Assembly: GCA_018881555.1 (NCBI GenBank)
Contig: JACAXG010000068.1
Span: 3,376,198-3,440,197, forward strand
Direction of reading: 5' to 3'
Length of the DNA stretch: 64,000 bases
DNA from: Amblyornis subalaris
Lineage: Eukaryota > Chordata > Aves > Passeriformes > Ptilonorhynchidae
Part shown: one piece after another, positions 48,491 through 58,246 of the stretch
Layout of the letters: each line of letters starts with the position of its first letter
Numbering within the stretch: position 1 is the stretch's first letter
Notes under the pieces: generated by a model
Seen by the model: the letters and a program-made list of their open reading frames with translations, nothing else
Told to the model about the DNA's origin: nothing
Database searches by the model: none
Program-made: the position numbers and the translations under genes

Positions 48491-51400
48491 AAAAACTGCA
48501 CCACTAGCAGGGTCATTCGTTCAGGGGTACTTGAATGCAGGAGGGAATTGGTGTTATTGAAGCTTCCCAAAAGGCAATTCTGCAGAGAAGTGGCGGCCGG
48601 GAGCAAATTCATTTCCTTTTCCAAGGGAGGCTCCAGGCGGTTCAGCTGTCCAGGGAAAACGTGGCANGAACGCGATGGCCAGGGCAGGGTGGGCTTCACT
48701 GGGGGGTGCTGCCTGAAGGCCACGGGCGTGTCCAGCTCCAGGGTGAGTCTGACCCTCCTTGTGGAGAGGGGAATTTTTTGTCAAGTAGGATAAATGTGAT
48801 GAAAACAGCATTTAGCCTGCTATCACTTGGCTTTAGCTGGGCTTCCTCTGCCAGCAAAAGCTGTGTATGGAAAAATTAGGGATTTAATACCAAGATGTAT
48901 CTAAGTGTACTCCAGGCATNTACAGTGTACATTATCCAGTGTCATTCCTCACAAGCCTCCCCAAAACCGAATGCTGAAACTAGCTGCTCATGCCAAAGTG
49001 CATGATGGATTTTGTCAGGGGGAATGGCTGCCAGGGGAGGCCTGGAAACTCATTTGCTGCAGCGTTCAGCCCACGATTGCGGTTTAAAGGTCACAGTGGC
49101 TACCAGAGAAAGGGTCTGGTGTCAGCTGGGAGGGGGGGTTGGCGGCTTTTGCTTCCCTGGTCTCTATTCAGTCCTGAACAATACCAGAGTCAGCAGATCA
49201 CCTTCTTAATTTTAATAAGGTGAGTCCATTCCCAGGGCTGGGCATCTCTATAGCCTGTGGTGTTCCTACATGGAGCAGGTAAAATGGTCAGTGGTCCCTG
49301 TTCTGGGAGTAAATCCAAGTCTCCTTCAAGCTGAGTATCCCAAGTAAGAGGTCCTCCCCTTTTAGTCCACTCCCACTGAAAAGNGGTAGCGCACTTTGCA
49401 GCTTGGAGTGCGACTCTTGGCTGCAGGAAGGTGTCTGGGCTCAACGGTCCCATGACAAAATGGAAAATCTGGTGAGTATTCAGAACTNGAGTGGTTCTGG
49501 TGCTGGGTACTCACCACTGCAGAAGTGGCAGTGTCAGAAATATCTCAGTAAAATAAAAAGTAATAGGCTGTTAGTGTCCAATGCGTGCCTGATTGTTGTT
49601 AGTGGATCAATGCTGCAGCACCAGAAATCTTCTCTTTCCATCCCAAGGAAAAAGTGAGGCTGCTCCCCGTGTGGAGTGACACCTGTCTGGGGCTGATTTA
49701 AGGGCTGGGACCTGAGCAGGGTCACTCGTGCTGAGCTGATGCCATAAAGCCAATCAGCAGCAAACGTGGGTGCTCAGGAGGGGAGGGCAGGAGGGCTGCT
49801 GAGCCCTGGGATGATTTACAGCCCCTGCAGCCAGCCCAGGCCGGGGCTGTGATTATTTCCCGGCCGGACGCACAAGCCAATCGTTTCAAGAAGGTAAAAT
49901 GCTCCTCAAAATTTATGAGGAAAATGATGGCTTGTTGAATACATGATGTAGCGAGATGTAGTTTCACATTATCTTAAGAGGCATTTATGGGGCAATATTC
50001 ATCTTCCCTGTATTATGGCAAGGATAATACGAGAGGATGCTATGTCATGGGGATGGCAGACCTGACAAATGCGGTGTACCCAGAGGGGAGACCATGATGA
50101 AACAGAGAGAGGCAGGAAGAGCCAGAGCCACAGGCTGAATGTGGATAGGGCAGGAGAAGAGGCTCTTGAGAGAGTGGGAGATGCCACCCCTCTCCTCCAC
50201 CTGTGGACGCTGAAGTTGCTCCACCACTTCCATGGAGCCATATGGCTATGCACCAGCTGAGGACACGATCCCTGAAGAATCATTTGTGACTCAAGGTCAA
50301 GCCCCACTCTGCACCAACTCCTTGTAAGAGCTGCTTGTAAGAGTTTTGNGTTTTGTTCAGTGGACTAGTGAAATCCAGGGCTTTAATGTGCCTGGTAATT
50401 CTAGTGCGTTGTTATACAGGTGGCATCAAGGACTTCGACACCACAAACGAGCTGTGAATGTATGGCCATGATGCAAAGAGAAAAATGATTGCTTTCAATA
50501 ATAATATCCCACCTATTGGCTGGACTCTGCCATACAAGCACATGGGCTATAAAAGGTGGTGTGGTCTTATGGAGGAAGTAGCAGCCTCCTCGGGAGCAGG
50601 GCAGAAAGGCACATCTATCACTCTTGGCTAAATATAGCTGGGTCTTTGCAGAGCTCGCTCCAGCTGGCAAACACACAGCTCCTGTCTGCTGCACATCTGA
50701 CTCCTCAGAACCTGCAGCACAGGCCAAGCTCTCAGCCTGCTCCAAGTAAGCTTCCCTCTCTTAGTCTGGCAAAATTGTAGCTGAAAGCAATTCCTAAGCA
50801 CTTTTTCCCCCCCTCTGCATTGAGCTACAGGCAGAATTTTGCACTAGAAACTGTTTGACTTGGTAATGGAGGTCAAATCACTATCTGACTGGAGCCTGTG
50901 TCACTCCAGGCATCCAGGCAAGGTATCTGGGCTGCCTCCTGGTCCCCCCTTAGTGTGTATGAGCCCAGGCTGTAGTAAGGCACAGGAGACATTGGTGTGG
51001 CCAAGTCCTACGGTAAGCGATGCAGGAGAAAGCCTTTTCCCTGAGGCAACAACTGCAGAGGAGTCTTGATCTCTGTAGGTATTCTTCCCTGGCCATTTTG
51101 TGCAGGAAAAGGGGTTAAATTCTGGTTTTTCTCCCTTGGTATAATGAAAATACCAAGCAGAGCTGTGAGCCCTGCCTTAAGGAAATAACAATTGACTTTA
51201 AAGCAGTGGCTAATCACCAAGAGACCAAAAAGCTCATGCAAAGCCAAAGGTCTCACTGCATCTCTGGTTCAGCCCCTTCCTGTGAGAGCTACAGTGCTTC
51301 CCCCTGTGCCTGACCTGTCTGTTCCTTGGGAGGAAGGGATATTGCCCCCTTATTGCCAATTTCTCACCTCGTTACATAAAACAGGTCAAAGTTTCTAGAC

Positions 51401-51784
51401 TTTGAGTCAGCCTGGGGTGAGCACCTGGATGGATGACAGGATCCAACTTCATCTTCTACTGTCACTTCTCTGCCTTTTGAGGTTTTACCCAACCTTTATT
51501 AGAGAGGCTTGTAGCTCTGACAGAGTGATGTCTAACAAAAACAAAACCAGAAGGTTGTATGGTGGCTGTGTTGGCCTTTCTTTTTTATGAGGTGGGGCTT
51601 GGGCCCAAAAAGCCAAGAGCAATGCAGGGTTAGTTGAATGCTGAAAGGCACTGCAGGAGCTGCAGCAGCCAGGCAGAGGAGATGGGCTGAGGCTGGAGGA
51701 GATGCCTTGCAGAGGGGTCTGGGTGTGGAGGAAAGGTTGCAAAAGCCATGGCGAAGAGGCAGCAGAGCAGGATGATGTATAACA
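48491..51784. other. Unique sequence, no gene recognised
   Basis: Ordinary DNA. An AT-leaning patch at 49900-50040 contains a CAATATTC and several ATTAT cores. Frames up to 114 codons on each strand show no domain. Confidence 0.55.
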
Positions 51785-52060
51785 CCCATTACATCGGAGA
51801 GAAATTAAAAGGATTGATTGATATCAATTATCAGGTGCAATTTGTTGCTGCACAATTGACACGTTAATCACCTCCCTGCTGCATTTCGGCATTGCAAGAT
51901 TTTTGACCAATTTGAAAGGTTTACAGCAACAATATGATGCTGATTTATCTCTCCTTAATAAAAAAGTGATCAACTGAAACCTGCATCCATCATTCTGTTT
52001 ATCACTCATGGTGATTTATTAACTAATTATACTTACAGTGGGTCTTTTTCTATAAGTATG
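51785..52060. promoter_or_regulatory. Candidate regulatory block with PBX-like core and palindrome
   Basis: TGATTGAT (51815-51822), a known PBX/HOX composite core, overlaps a perfect 12-base palindrome, ATTGATATCAAT (51817-51828). The palindrome offers two inverted ATCAAT sites of the Onecut type. Further cores include TAATCACC (about 51864) and TAATTA (52024-52029). This is one of the richest motif clusters in the window. Enhancer function is inference. Confidence 0.38.
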
Positions 52061-55007
52061 GATAACGGAGTGATGTGGTGTCAGTGCAAGTCATAAATAA
52101 TGCCACAGTACAGTATGTTTAATACTTANTCCTAGGACCAGCCCATAACAAGCTGCCTTGATTAAGGTAAGCAGATGGCTTCGTTTGTCAGGAACGGTCC
52201 TGAAATTGCACCTCGAGGAAACAAGTCCATTTCTCATGTTTCCAGCACTGGACATCACACAAATGTCTCAACCACGTAATCCAGATCAGGAGAAACACTC
52301 CCAGCTTGGCTGGTTTTCCACAGGCATTTGCAAACNCTCACCAGACCTCACAGCCCCCTGAGACTGCACAGCAGCGTGGTGTTTAGGGTCAAGCTCTGCA
52401 GAGAAANAAGCAACCACAAATGCCAGAAAAGGGGCTCCTTTGTGGATTTTAAAACAGAGGTGGGGAGCTGAAAAAAATCAGAACTCCTTCAGCCGTCATA
52501 CAAGGGAAATTTTTTGTTTGTTTGTTTTTAAGTGACAAGTGATCAGGCCCCTAAATCAGTTTCATCCATCAAAAGTACCTTGTACAACACTTGTAGGTTA
52601 TGGTAATTGGCTAATCCAGACTCCTAGGATTTCTGCCTTGACAAAGAGATGTGGTCAGTTCCCTTGCCTCGCACGAGAGGACGATGATGTGACTCTATTA
52701 AACAATTAGACCCAGTAATTGTGTCATCTCAAGGAGAAAGCAGAGTCTCAAATGACACATCGGACAGCTCGGCGCTGCCTTGCCAGGCTGTGCAGCTGAG
52801 GAGGTCTGCACAATCCCCTCTCCCTCCAGAGAGGAGATGCTATGAAATGTGTCACCGAGGTGATGGCACTGCCAGAGCAGCTCTGCAGTGGCAGGACTGG
52901 CTGTGTATTCTGGGGTCTTTCCCCAAGAAACCTTACAGAANCCACTGGCATTTTTACACTGGCTTTACAGAGCCATACAAGACACTGAGTGGCTCGGGGC
53001 TGCTCAGCTTCAATGTCATTTTTCTCTTCCTAAAATCAGTTGGGAAGCACTCTGCAGTTCCCAGCCTTAAGCTTCTTCTGGTTCTGCTTGGAAAGCACCT
53101 ACACAAAAGGCAGAGAGTCTCCAAAGCACCACGGCCGAGCCCGATGCTTCCTGTGCTGGATCGTATGGGTGCAGCNGGAATTCTTGTTTTCCCTTTTTTC
53201 TCTTGCACATCCTTTTTCTCCTGCTGGGGTGCAGGTGCTGGGGCATCAAGTCTGCCCTGACAGACNGCAGCTCTACTCAGCCTCAGTTCAGGCAGAGACA
53301 GTCCCAGCTTTTTCCTTTAGTATGTGTGAGGATGGGGTGAAGCGCCAGTTGCATCCCGCAGCGGGAAGGTTGAGGGCACCAGAGGATAACCTGGGCAAAG
53401 CCAGGGTGGCTCTGGGTGCAGGGGTCCCTCACCCCTGTGCAGTAGACTCAAATACACTCATAATCCAGTTTCCAACCTTCTGAGCTTGGACCAGAACCAT
53501 CCTCAACTTCTTCACCTTGATGTCTGCCCACAAATGCATTTNGAGTCCATTCTTTCTCGTGATCTTTTGATAAAAATATGATTTATCTTAGCAATAACAA
53601 TATTCCATTACCTTAAAGAAGCTTTTTTCATCTTCTTTATCCATCACTGGCCTAAGTCCATAGTGAATATTCTGGGTCTGGATTCCCTTGTCTTTTGGTT
53701 TTACATAGCTATAGATCATATGANTTTTATTTTTGTATTGATTGATATCTGTAATTAAGAACCCCATGTAAATGCAGTATATAATGGCTATTTTCCCATC
53801 ATGCTGGTACTTTGCTCCCAGCCCTGTTATTGACTTTGCTGACTTGTCCAGATCTCTCTGCTCTACTACTCTGAAAATACGAGGTGTAGCACGAATGTTC
53901 TTTGGGAGAGTATCTTATTCTCTGCTTGGACAAATCTCAAATTAAACCTCTCTTTTTCCACCCCAAGAATATGTTTCTGCTTTTGGCTACAGCCTGAGCT
54001 TCTGGCACAGAGNAGCAGTGGCTGAGCACCGTGTGGCAGCACCATCCTGGAGTGCAGGAGGCCAAACAAAAACACCATCCCAGATTACAAGAGTGGAGGG
54101 AACTGAGGGGATGTAAGTGTTATTAGTATGTTAACAACAGGGTCCATAACCAAGAGGGAACACTCAAACCAGCAGCAAATAATTGTTACATTCTTGCACA
54201 ATTTATAGTTGTTTAAAAGAAAAGCAGGAAAAGATGCAAAACAAAAAAAATCCCCTTTTGAGAATGCTTTGCAGGGCTGATGGGCACAGGCACTGCTGTG
54301 AGGGCAGGATTGCAGCTGCNGAGACACTGCAAAAATTACCCAGCACCTCCTGGGGGAGCAGCACACAGTGACAGATCCATAATTTATAGGGGGCAGTCAG
54401 TGCTCAATAATTAGGGCATAATTTACACTGAGTGGATTTTGGTGGTGAGAGGAGAGAGGCAGTTTTGTCTGTTCTGTTGCTTTCCTGGGTGTCTGTCCCA
54501 GAGCTGGAGGGGAGAGGATGCTCCTGCAGGCAGAGCTGGCCCGGCCCAGCGTGGCAGGGCTGGGTACATCCCTCCCATCTCTCTCTCTAGGGTGCNAGCT
54601 CATAAAATGACCATTTTGCAGGTTTTTCAGGTGGAGAGGTCAAATTTTTCTGCTCTGATCCCTGGCACAGCTCTTCTCCTCTTGATGTTTAACCCACATC
54701 ATCCCTTCTACACCAGAGGCTCTGAGCATCCCCACAAACCTGTGCCGCAACTCAGCTCATGCATTGTAGCAGCCTGTCCCACTGGCTTGAGCACATCTGT
54801 GCCCTGTGAGGGGCTTGGCACNTCGAACCCATCACCATCCTCAAGGCCTGGAGCAGTGGGAAATACACACTCTTTTGGCCACAGAGCTGCCTTGCAGCCA
54901 GGCTGCAGCTCACCTGTCCTTGTGGCTGCCCACCTTCCCTGCCCTGCCAGGGCTTGCAGGGTTTGGGGTGAGACACCTTTGCTTTGCCTACAGGCACATC
55001 TGGTCCT
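52061..55007. other. Unique sequence, no gene recognised
   Basis: A motif-bearing patch at 52600-52740 has GGTAATTGGCTAATCC and ACAATTAG cores. The rest is ordinary. The 179-codon frame at 52721-53260 and the 202-codon frame at 54439-55047 both contain masked bases and show no recognisable domain. Confidence 0.5.
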
Positions 55008-55068
55008 CAGGGCCACTTTCACTGCCAGGAGATCTTTTCCAGCCTGAGTGGTTCTGNGATTCTGTGAC
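55008..55068 (+). mobile_element. CR1 remnant, extreme 3' end
   Basis: Matches the last bases of CR1 ('gagatcttttccagcctga', then 'tggttctgngattctgtga'). The upstream part is too diverged to assign. Short and degraded, so the 5' boundary is a guess. Confidence 0.65.
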
Positions 55069-55442
55069 ATGGCTGTGCTCCNGGTGCAGAGCCAAGCTAA
55101 TCCNCTTCCAGCGAGGGACCCAGCTCTGTAGGACTCATGGGGGATCTCAGGAGAAAAAGTCTTAACGTAACACAGCAGGAGCTGAAGAAACGCTGGGAGT
55201 TTTGGGGTAGGTGCCTGCTGATGTGTGTGAGGAGGGAGATCACCCTGTAGACTTCTCAGTAAATCCATGCCCCAGCTGTCAGCGTGAGGAATAACAGGAG
55301 CCTGGTATTTACGCTTAAACTTAAAGCTAAAGTGTGTCTCTAGAGCTGATGTGTAAACGAGACTAAGGACCTGCAGATCTGAAACTGAGAGGGAGGGGGA
55401 TGGTAACCATCTCTTCCTTCCCAAGTTAGCCCTGCCCTGATC
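55069..55442. other. Spacer between oppositely oriented CR1 pieces
   Basis: About 370 bases of unique DNA with two Ns close together (55082 and 55104). A 238-codon minus-strand frame (54708-55424) spans it and the neighbouring CR1 remnant. It contains four or more masked codons and no domain. Confidence 0.5.
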
Positions 55443-55665
55443 ACTGAATCATTAAGGTTGGAAAAGATGTCTAAGATCATTGAGTCCAGNCATTAACCCA
55501 GCACTGCCAAGCCCACGTCCCCAAGCACCACATCTACACGATTTTTGAATACTTCCAGGGACAGCGATTCCACCANTTCCCTGGGCAGCCTGTTCCACTT
55601 CTACTTCCATTTCTACACCCTTCCAGTGTAGAAATTTTTCCTAATANCCCATGTAAATGACAGCA
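55443..55665 (-). mobile_element. CR1 fragment, minus strand
   Basis: Starts 'actgaatcattaaggttgg', then 'gtctaagatcattgagtcc', 'aacccagcactgccaagcc', 'ccccaagcaccacatctac', 'agggacagcgattccacc' and 'cctgggcagcctgttcc', all inverted CR1 3' blocks. A short irregular part ('acttctacttccatttcta') near 55600 looks like a small local duplication. It ends near 'tttttcctaatancccatg'. It belongs to the same CR1 type as 23862-23965. Confidence 0.92.
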
Positions 55666-57019
55666 GNGGCTGGAAACTTTGCTGCCTGCCCCATCCCGTG
55701 GCAGCAGCATCAGCCAGCTGTGCCCCGTGGATGGTGGTGAGGAAGGGGAAGGTGTGGGTGCTCCAGCAGGGTGACAGCCACCATGAGCAGTGACAGGACA
55801 GGATCCAGCCCCACCAAAGGCCACCGAACCCCGCTGGGGCAGCAGCAAAGGAGTTAAATTTGATTTCCTCATGGGGAAGAGGCTTGCAAGGGAAGCAGGT
55901 AAAAAAATGGCTTGGCTTCATCTTTCTCCCATTTTAGAAAAATTAATTTTTGAGAAACCTCCACAGTTTCACTATTTCTGGTGCTTAAATCAGGCCGCCT
56001 GACAGCCTGTCCAGGGCTATTTATGGGTTCCCTCGCTGTAGCCATCTTCAGAGAGTGGGGCTCGATCTACAGACCACGAGTGCCATCTTCTGGGAGCCTG
56101 CAGCCGCATCCCATTCTNCTTCCCCGCAGCTGTGCCATAAATCTCGAATCCAGAGGAAGAAGTCTCACTACGCTGAGTCTCGCCCTTGGGTTCCCCACCG
56201 CTGGNCACCAAAGCATCACCAGCGGCAGGGGCAGCACGGGGCTCCTCCCCGACCTGCGGGGAATCTGAGGCAGGGACACGAACTAAAGCAGCCTCTCTGC
56301 ACACCCTCGGATTCACAGCGGGATCTGGGATGTTCCATGGTCTCTGACACACCCCAGAGGCTCAGGATTAGGGGGTGCTGTTGTGCCCCAATTTTGCTGT
56401 CAATTTGAGGCTCTTTCCTAGCATCAGGTAAAAAAACAGAAACCTCCTTTCTCTGTTATCTTCTGTTAAGGAAAGATAATTTTCTTTTTGCACCCAGATC
56501 TCACTCCAGAACTGTGCACTTTAAGGTACTCCTGGTGTATCCCCAACACCTAGCCAAGTCCCAGTGGAGGGCAACGCTGGAATGAAACTCTTTGCTTAAA
56601 ACAAAGGAATTGCCTGAGTTGGAGCATGAGGCACTGAGGCTGCAAAGAGAAGGTGGTCAAAGCACCCCAAGAAAGGAGACAGAGGCCATAATGTGGGAAC
56701 AGTGCCCGTCTTGCAGAGGTTTACAAAGGCTTTAGTTCCTTTTTCTGTAGAACTTGCCAAAGCATTTTGCTTTGGTCTGATTTACGGCAATGGAAGGGAC
56801 CAGGCGCATGAGCCAGCGGTGGTGGTGGCACAGAGGAGGCTGCCAGGCTGGCCCAGTACAACCATGCCCATGAGAAGCCAAAGAGCTGGCCTTTTCAGTG
56901 AGTGTGGATCTGTTTGACTCCTGTACAGTGATGCCCACGGTTAAAGGTGCGGCAAGCACTCCCCTGGTGCCTGGCACTACTGTGTGGAAGAGTGATAGGA
57001 TGGCAAAAAACACTGCCCC
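55666..57019. other. Unique sequence, no gene recognised
   Basis: Mixed DNA. Frames of 110 to 120 codons at 55534-56408 contain masked bases and show no domain. It leads into the CAG-rich degenerate repeat. Confidence 0.55.
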
Positions 57020-57295
57020 TCGCTATGGCAGCCCCTATAGCAGGGCACAGATCAGCCTGTGGGGCAGCCTGCAGCCCACAGAGCAGCTTTGGGTGAACAA
57101 TCCATACAGCAGCCGGCTGTGTGCAGCCCCTACAGCATCGTGCAGCCCAAANAGCACCCATGGGAGGCACCGCACCGTGCAGCGTGGTTTGTACAGCACC
57201 CTGCAGAGGTTAGGGCAGCACACAGAACGGACAGCAGCACAAAGACTGGTCTGTCCAGCAGAGCCCAGGCTGTATGGCACTGTGCAGGATGTACT
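57020..57295. repeat. Degenerate CAGC-rich repeat, old flank of minisatellite
   Basis: Irregularly spaced cores such as 'gcagcccctatagcag', 'gcagcccctacagcat', 'gtgcagcccaaa', 'tacagcaccctgcag' and 'ctgtatggcactgtgcag' recur about every 15 to 20 bases. They blend into the clearer array that follows. I read this as the decayed edge of the same tandem array, but cannot prove it by eye. Confidence 0.5.
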
Positions 57296-57685
57296 GCAGT
57301 GTGAGATGTGCAGTGAGTGTGATGTGCAGTGTGAGATTTACAGCAGTGTGTGATATACAGTGTGATGTGCAGGGAGTGTGATGTGCAGCAGTGGGTGATG
57401 TGCAGCAGTGGGTGATGTGCAGCAGTGTGAGATGTGCAGCAATGTGTGATGTTCAGAAGTGTGAGATGTACAACAGTACGTGATGTGCAGCAGTGTGAGA
57501 TGTTCAGCAGTGGGATGTGCAGCAGTGTGAGACATGCAGTGTGTCATGCAGTGAGTATGATGTGCAGTGAGTGTGATGTTCAGCAGTGTGTGTGTGCAGC
57601 GTGTGATGTGCAATGTATGATGTACAGCAGTGTGTGGTGTGCAGCAGTGGGGTGTTGAGCAGTGAGATGTTCACCAGTGGGATGT
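57296..57685. repeat. Minisatellite, 15-17 bp unit, left side of gap
   Basis: More than 20 imperfect copies of a unit like GATGTGCAGCAGTGTGA, with variants (ttcagcagtgg, tacaacagtac, gtgcagtgagt). Unit length drifts from about 17 to 15 bases towards the gap. The array is cut by the assembly gap, so its true length is unknown. Frames through it are shadows. Confidence 0.93.
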
Positions 57686-58186
57686 NNNNNNNNNNNNNNN
57701 NNNNNNNNNNNNNNNNNNNNNNNNNNNNNNNNNNNNNNNNNNNNNNNNNNNNNNNNNNNNNNNNNNNNNNNNNNNNNNNNNNNNNNNNNNNNNNNNNNNN
57801 NNNNNNNNNNNNNNNNNNNNNNNNNNNNNNNNNNNNNNNNNNNNNNNNNNNNNNNNNNNNNNNNNNNNNNNNNNNNNNNNNNNNNNNNNNNNNNNNNNNN
57901 NNNNNNNNNNNNNNNNNNNNNNNNNNNNNNNNNNNNNNNNNNNNNNNNNNNNNNNNNNNNNNNNNNNNNNNNNNNNNNNNNNNNNNNNNNNNNNNNNNNN
58001 NNNNNNNNNNNNNNNNNNNNNNNNNNNNNNNNNNNNNNNNNNNNNNNNNNNNNNNNNNNNNNNNNNNNNNNNNNNNNNNNNNNNNNNNNNNNNNNNNNNN
58101 NNNNNNNNNNNNNNNNNNNNNNNNNNNNNNNNNNNNNNNNNNNNNNNNNNNNNNNNNNNNNNNNNNNNNNNNNNNNNNNNNNNNNN
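57686..58186. other. Assembly gap (501 N) inside the minisatellite
   Basis: A continuous run of N flanked on both sides by the same repeat. The assembler evidently could not cross the array. The run length may be an estimate and should not be taken as the real distance. Confidence 0.97.
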
Positions 58187-58246
58187 GATGTTGAGCAGTG
58201 GGATGTTGAGCAGTGGGATGTTGAGCAGTGGGATATTGAGCAGCGT
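58187..58246. repeat. Minisatellite, right side of gap
   Basis: Three exact 15-bp units GATGTTGAGCAGTGG are followed by one near copy (gatattgagcagcgt). They are more uniform than the left side, and the variant (TTGAGCAGTGG) also appears at the left edge of the gap (57654-57664, ttgagcagtga). The array therefore becomes more homogeneous toward the gap. Confidence 0.93.

Noticed and set aside
54708..55424. 238-codon minus-strand frame
   Set aside because: Contains several masked codons that may hide stops and overlaps a CR1 remnant.
57296..58246. Repeat array considered as CRISPR
   Set aside because: Units are adjacent without unique spacers, 15-17 bp and imperfect, in a vertebrate-type context. 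It is a minisatellite.
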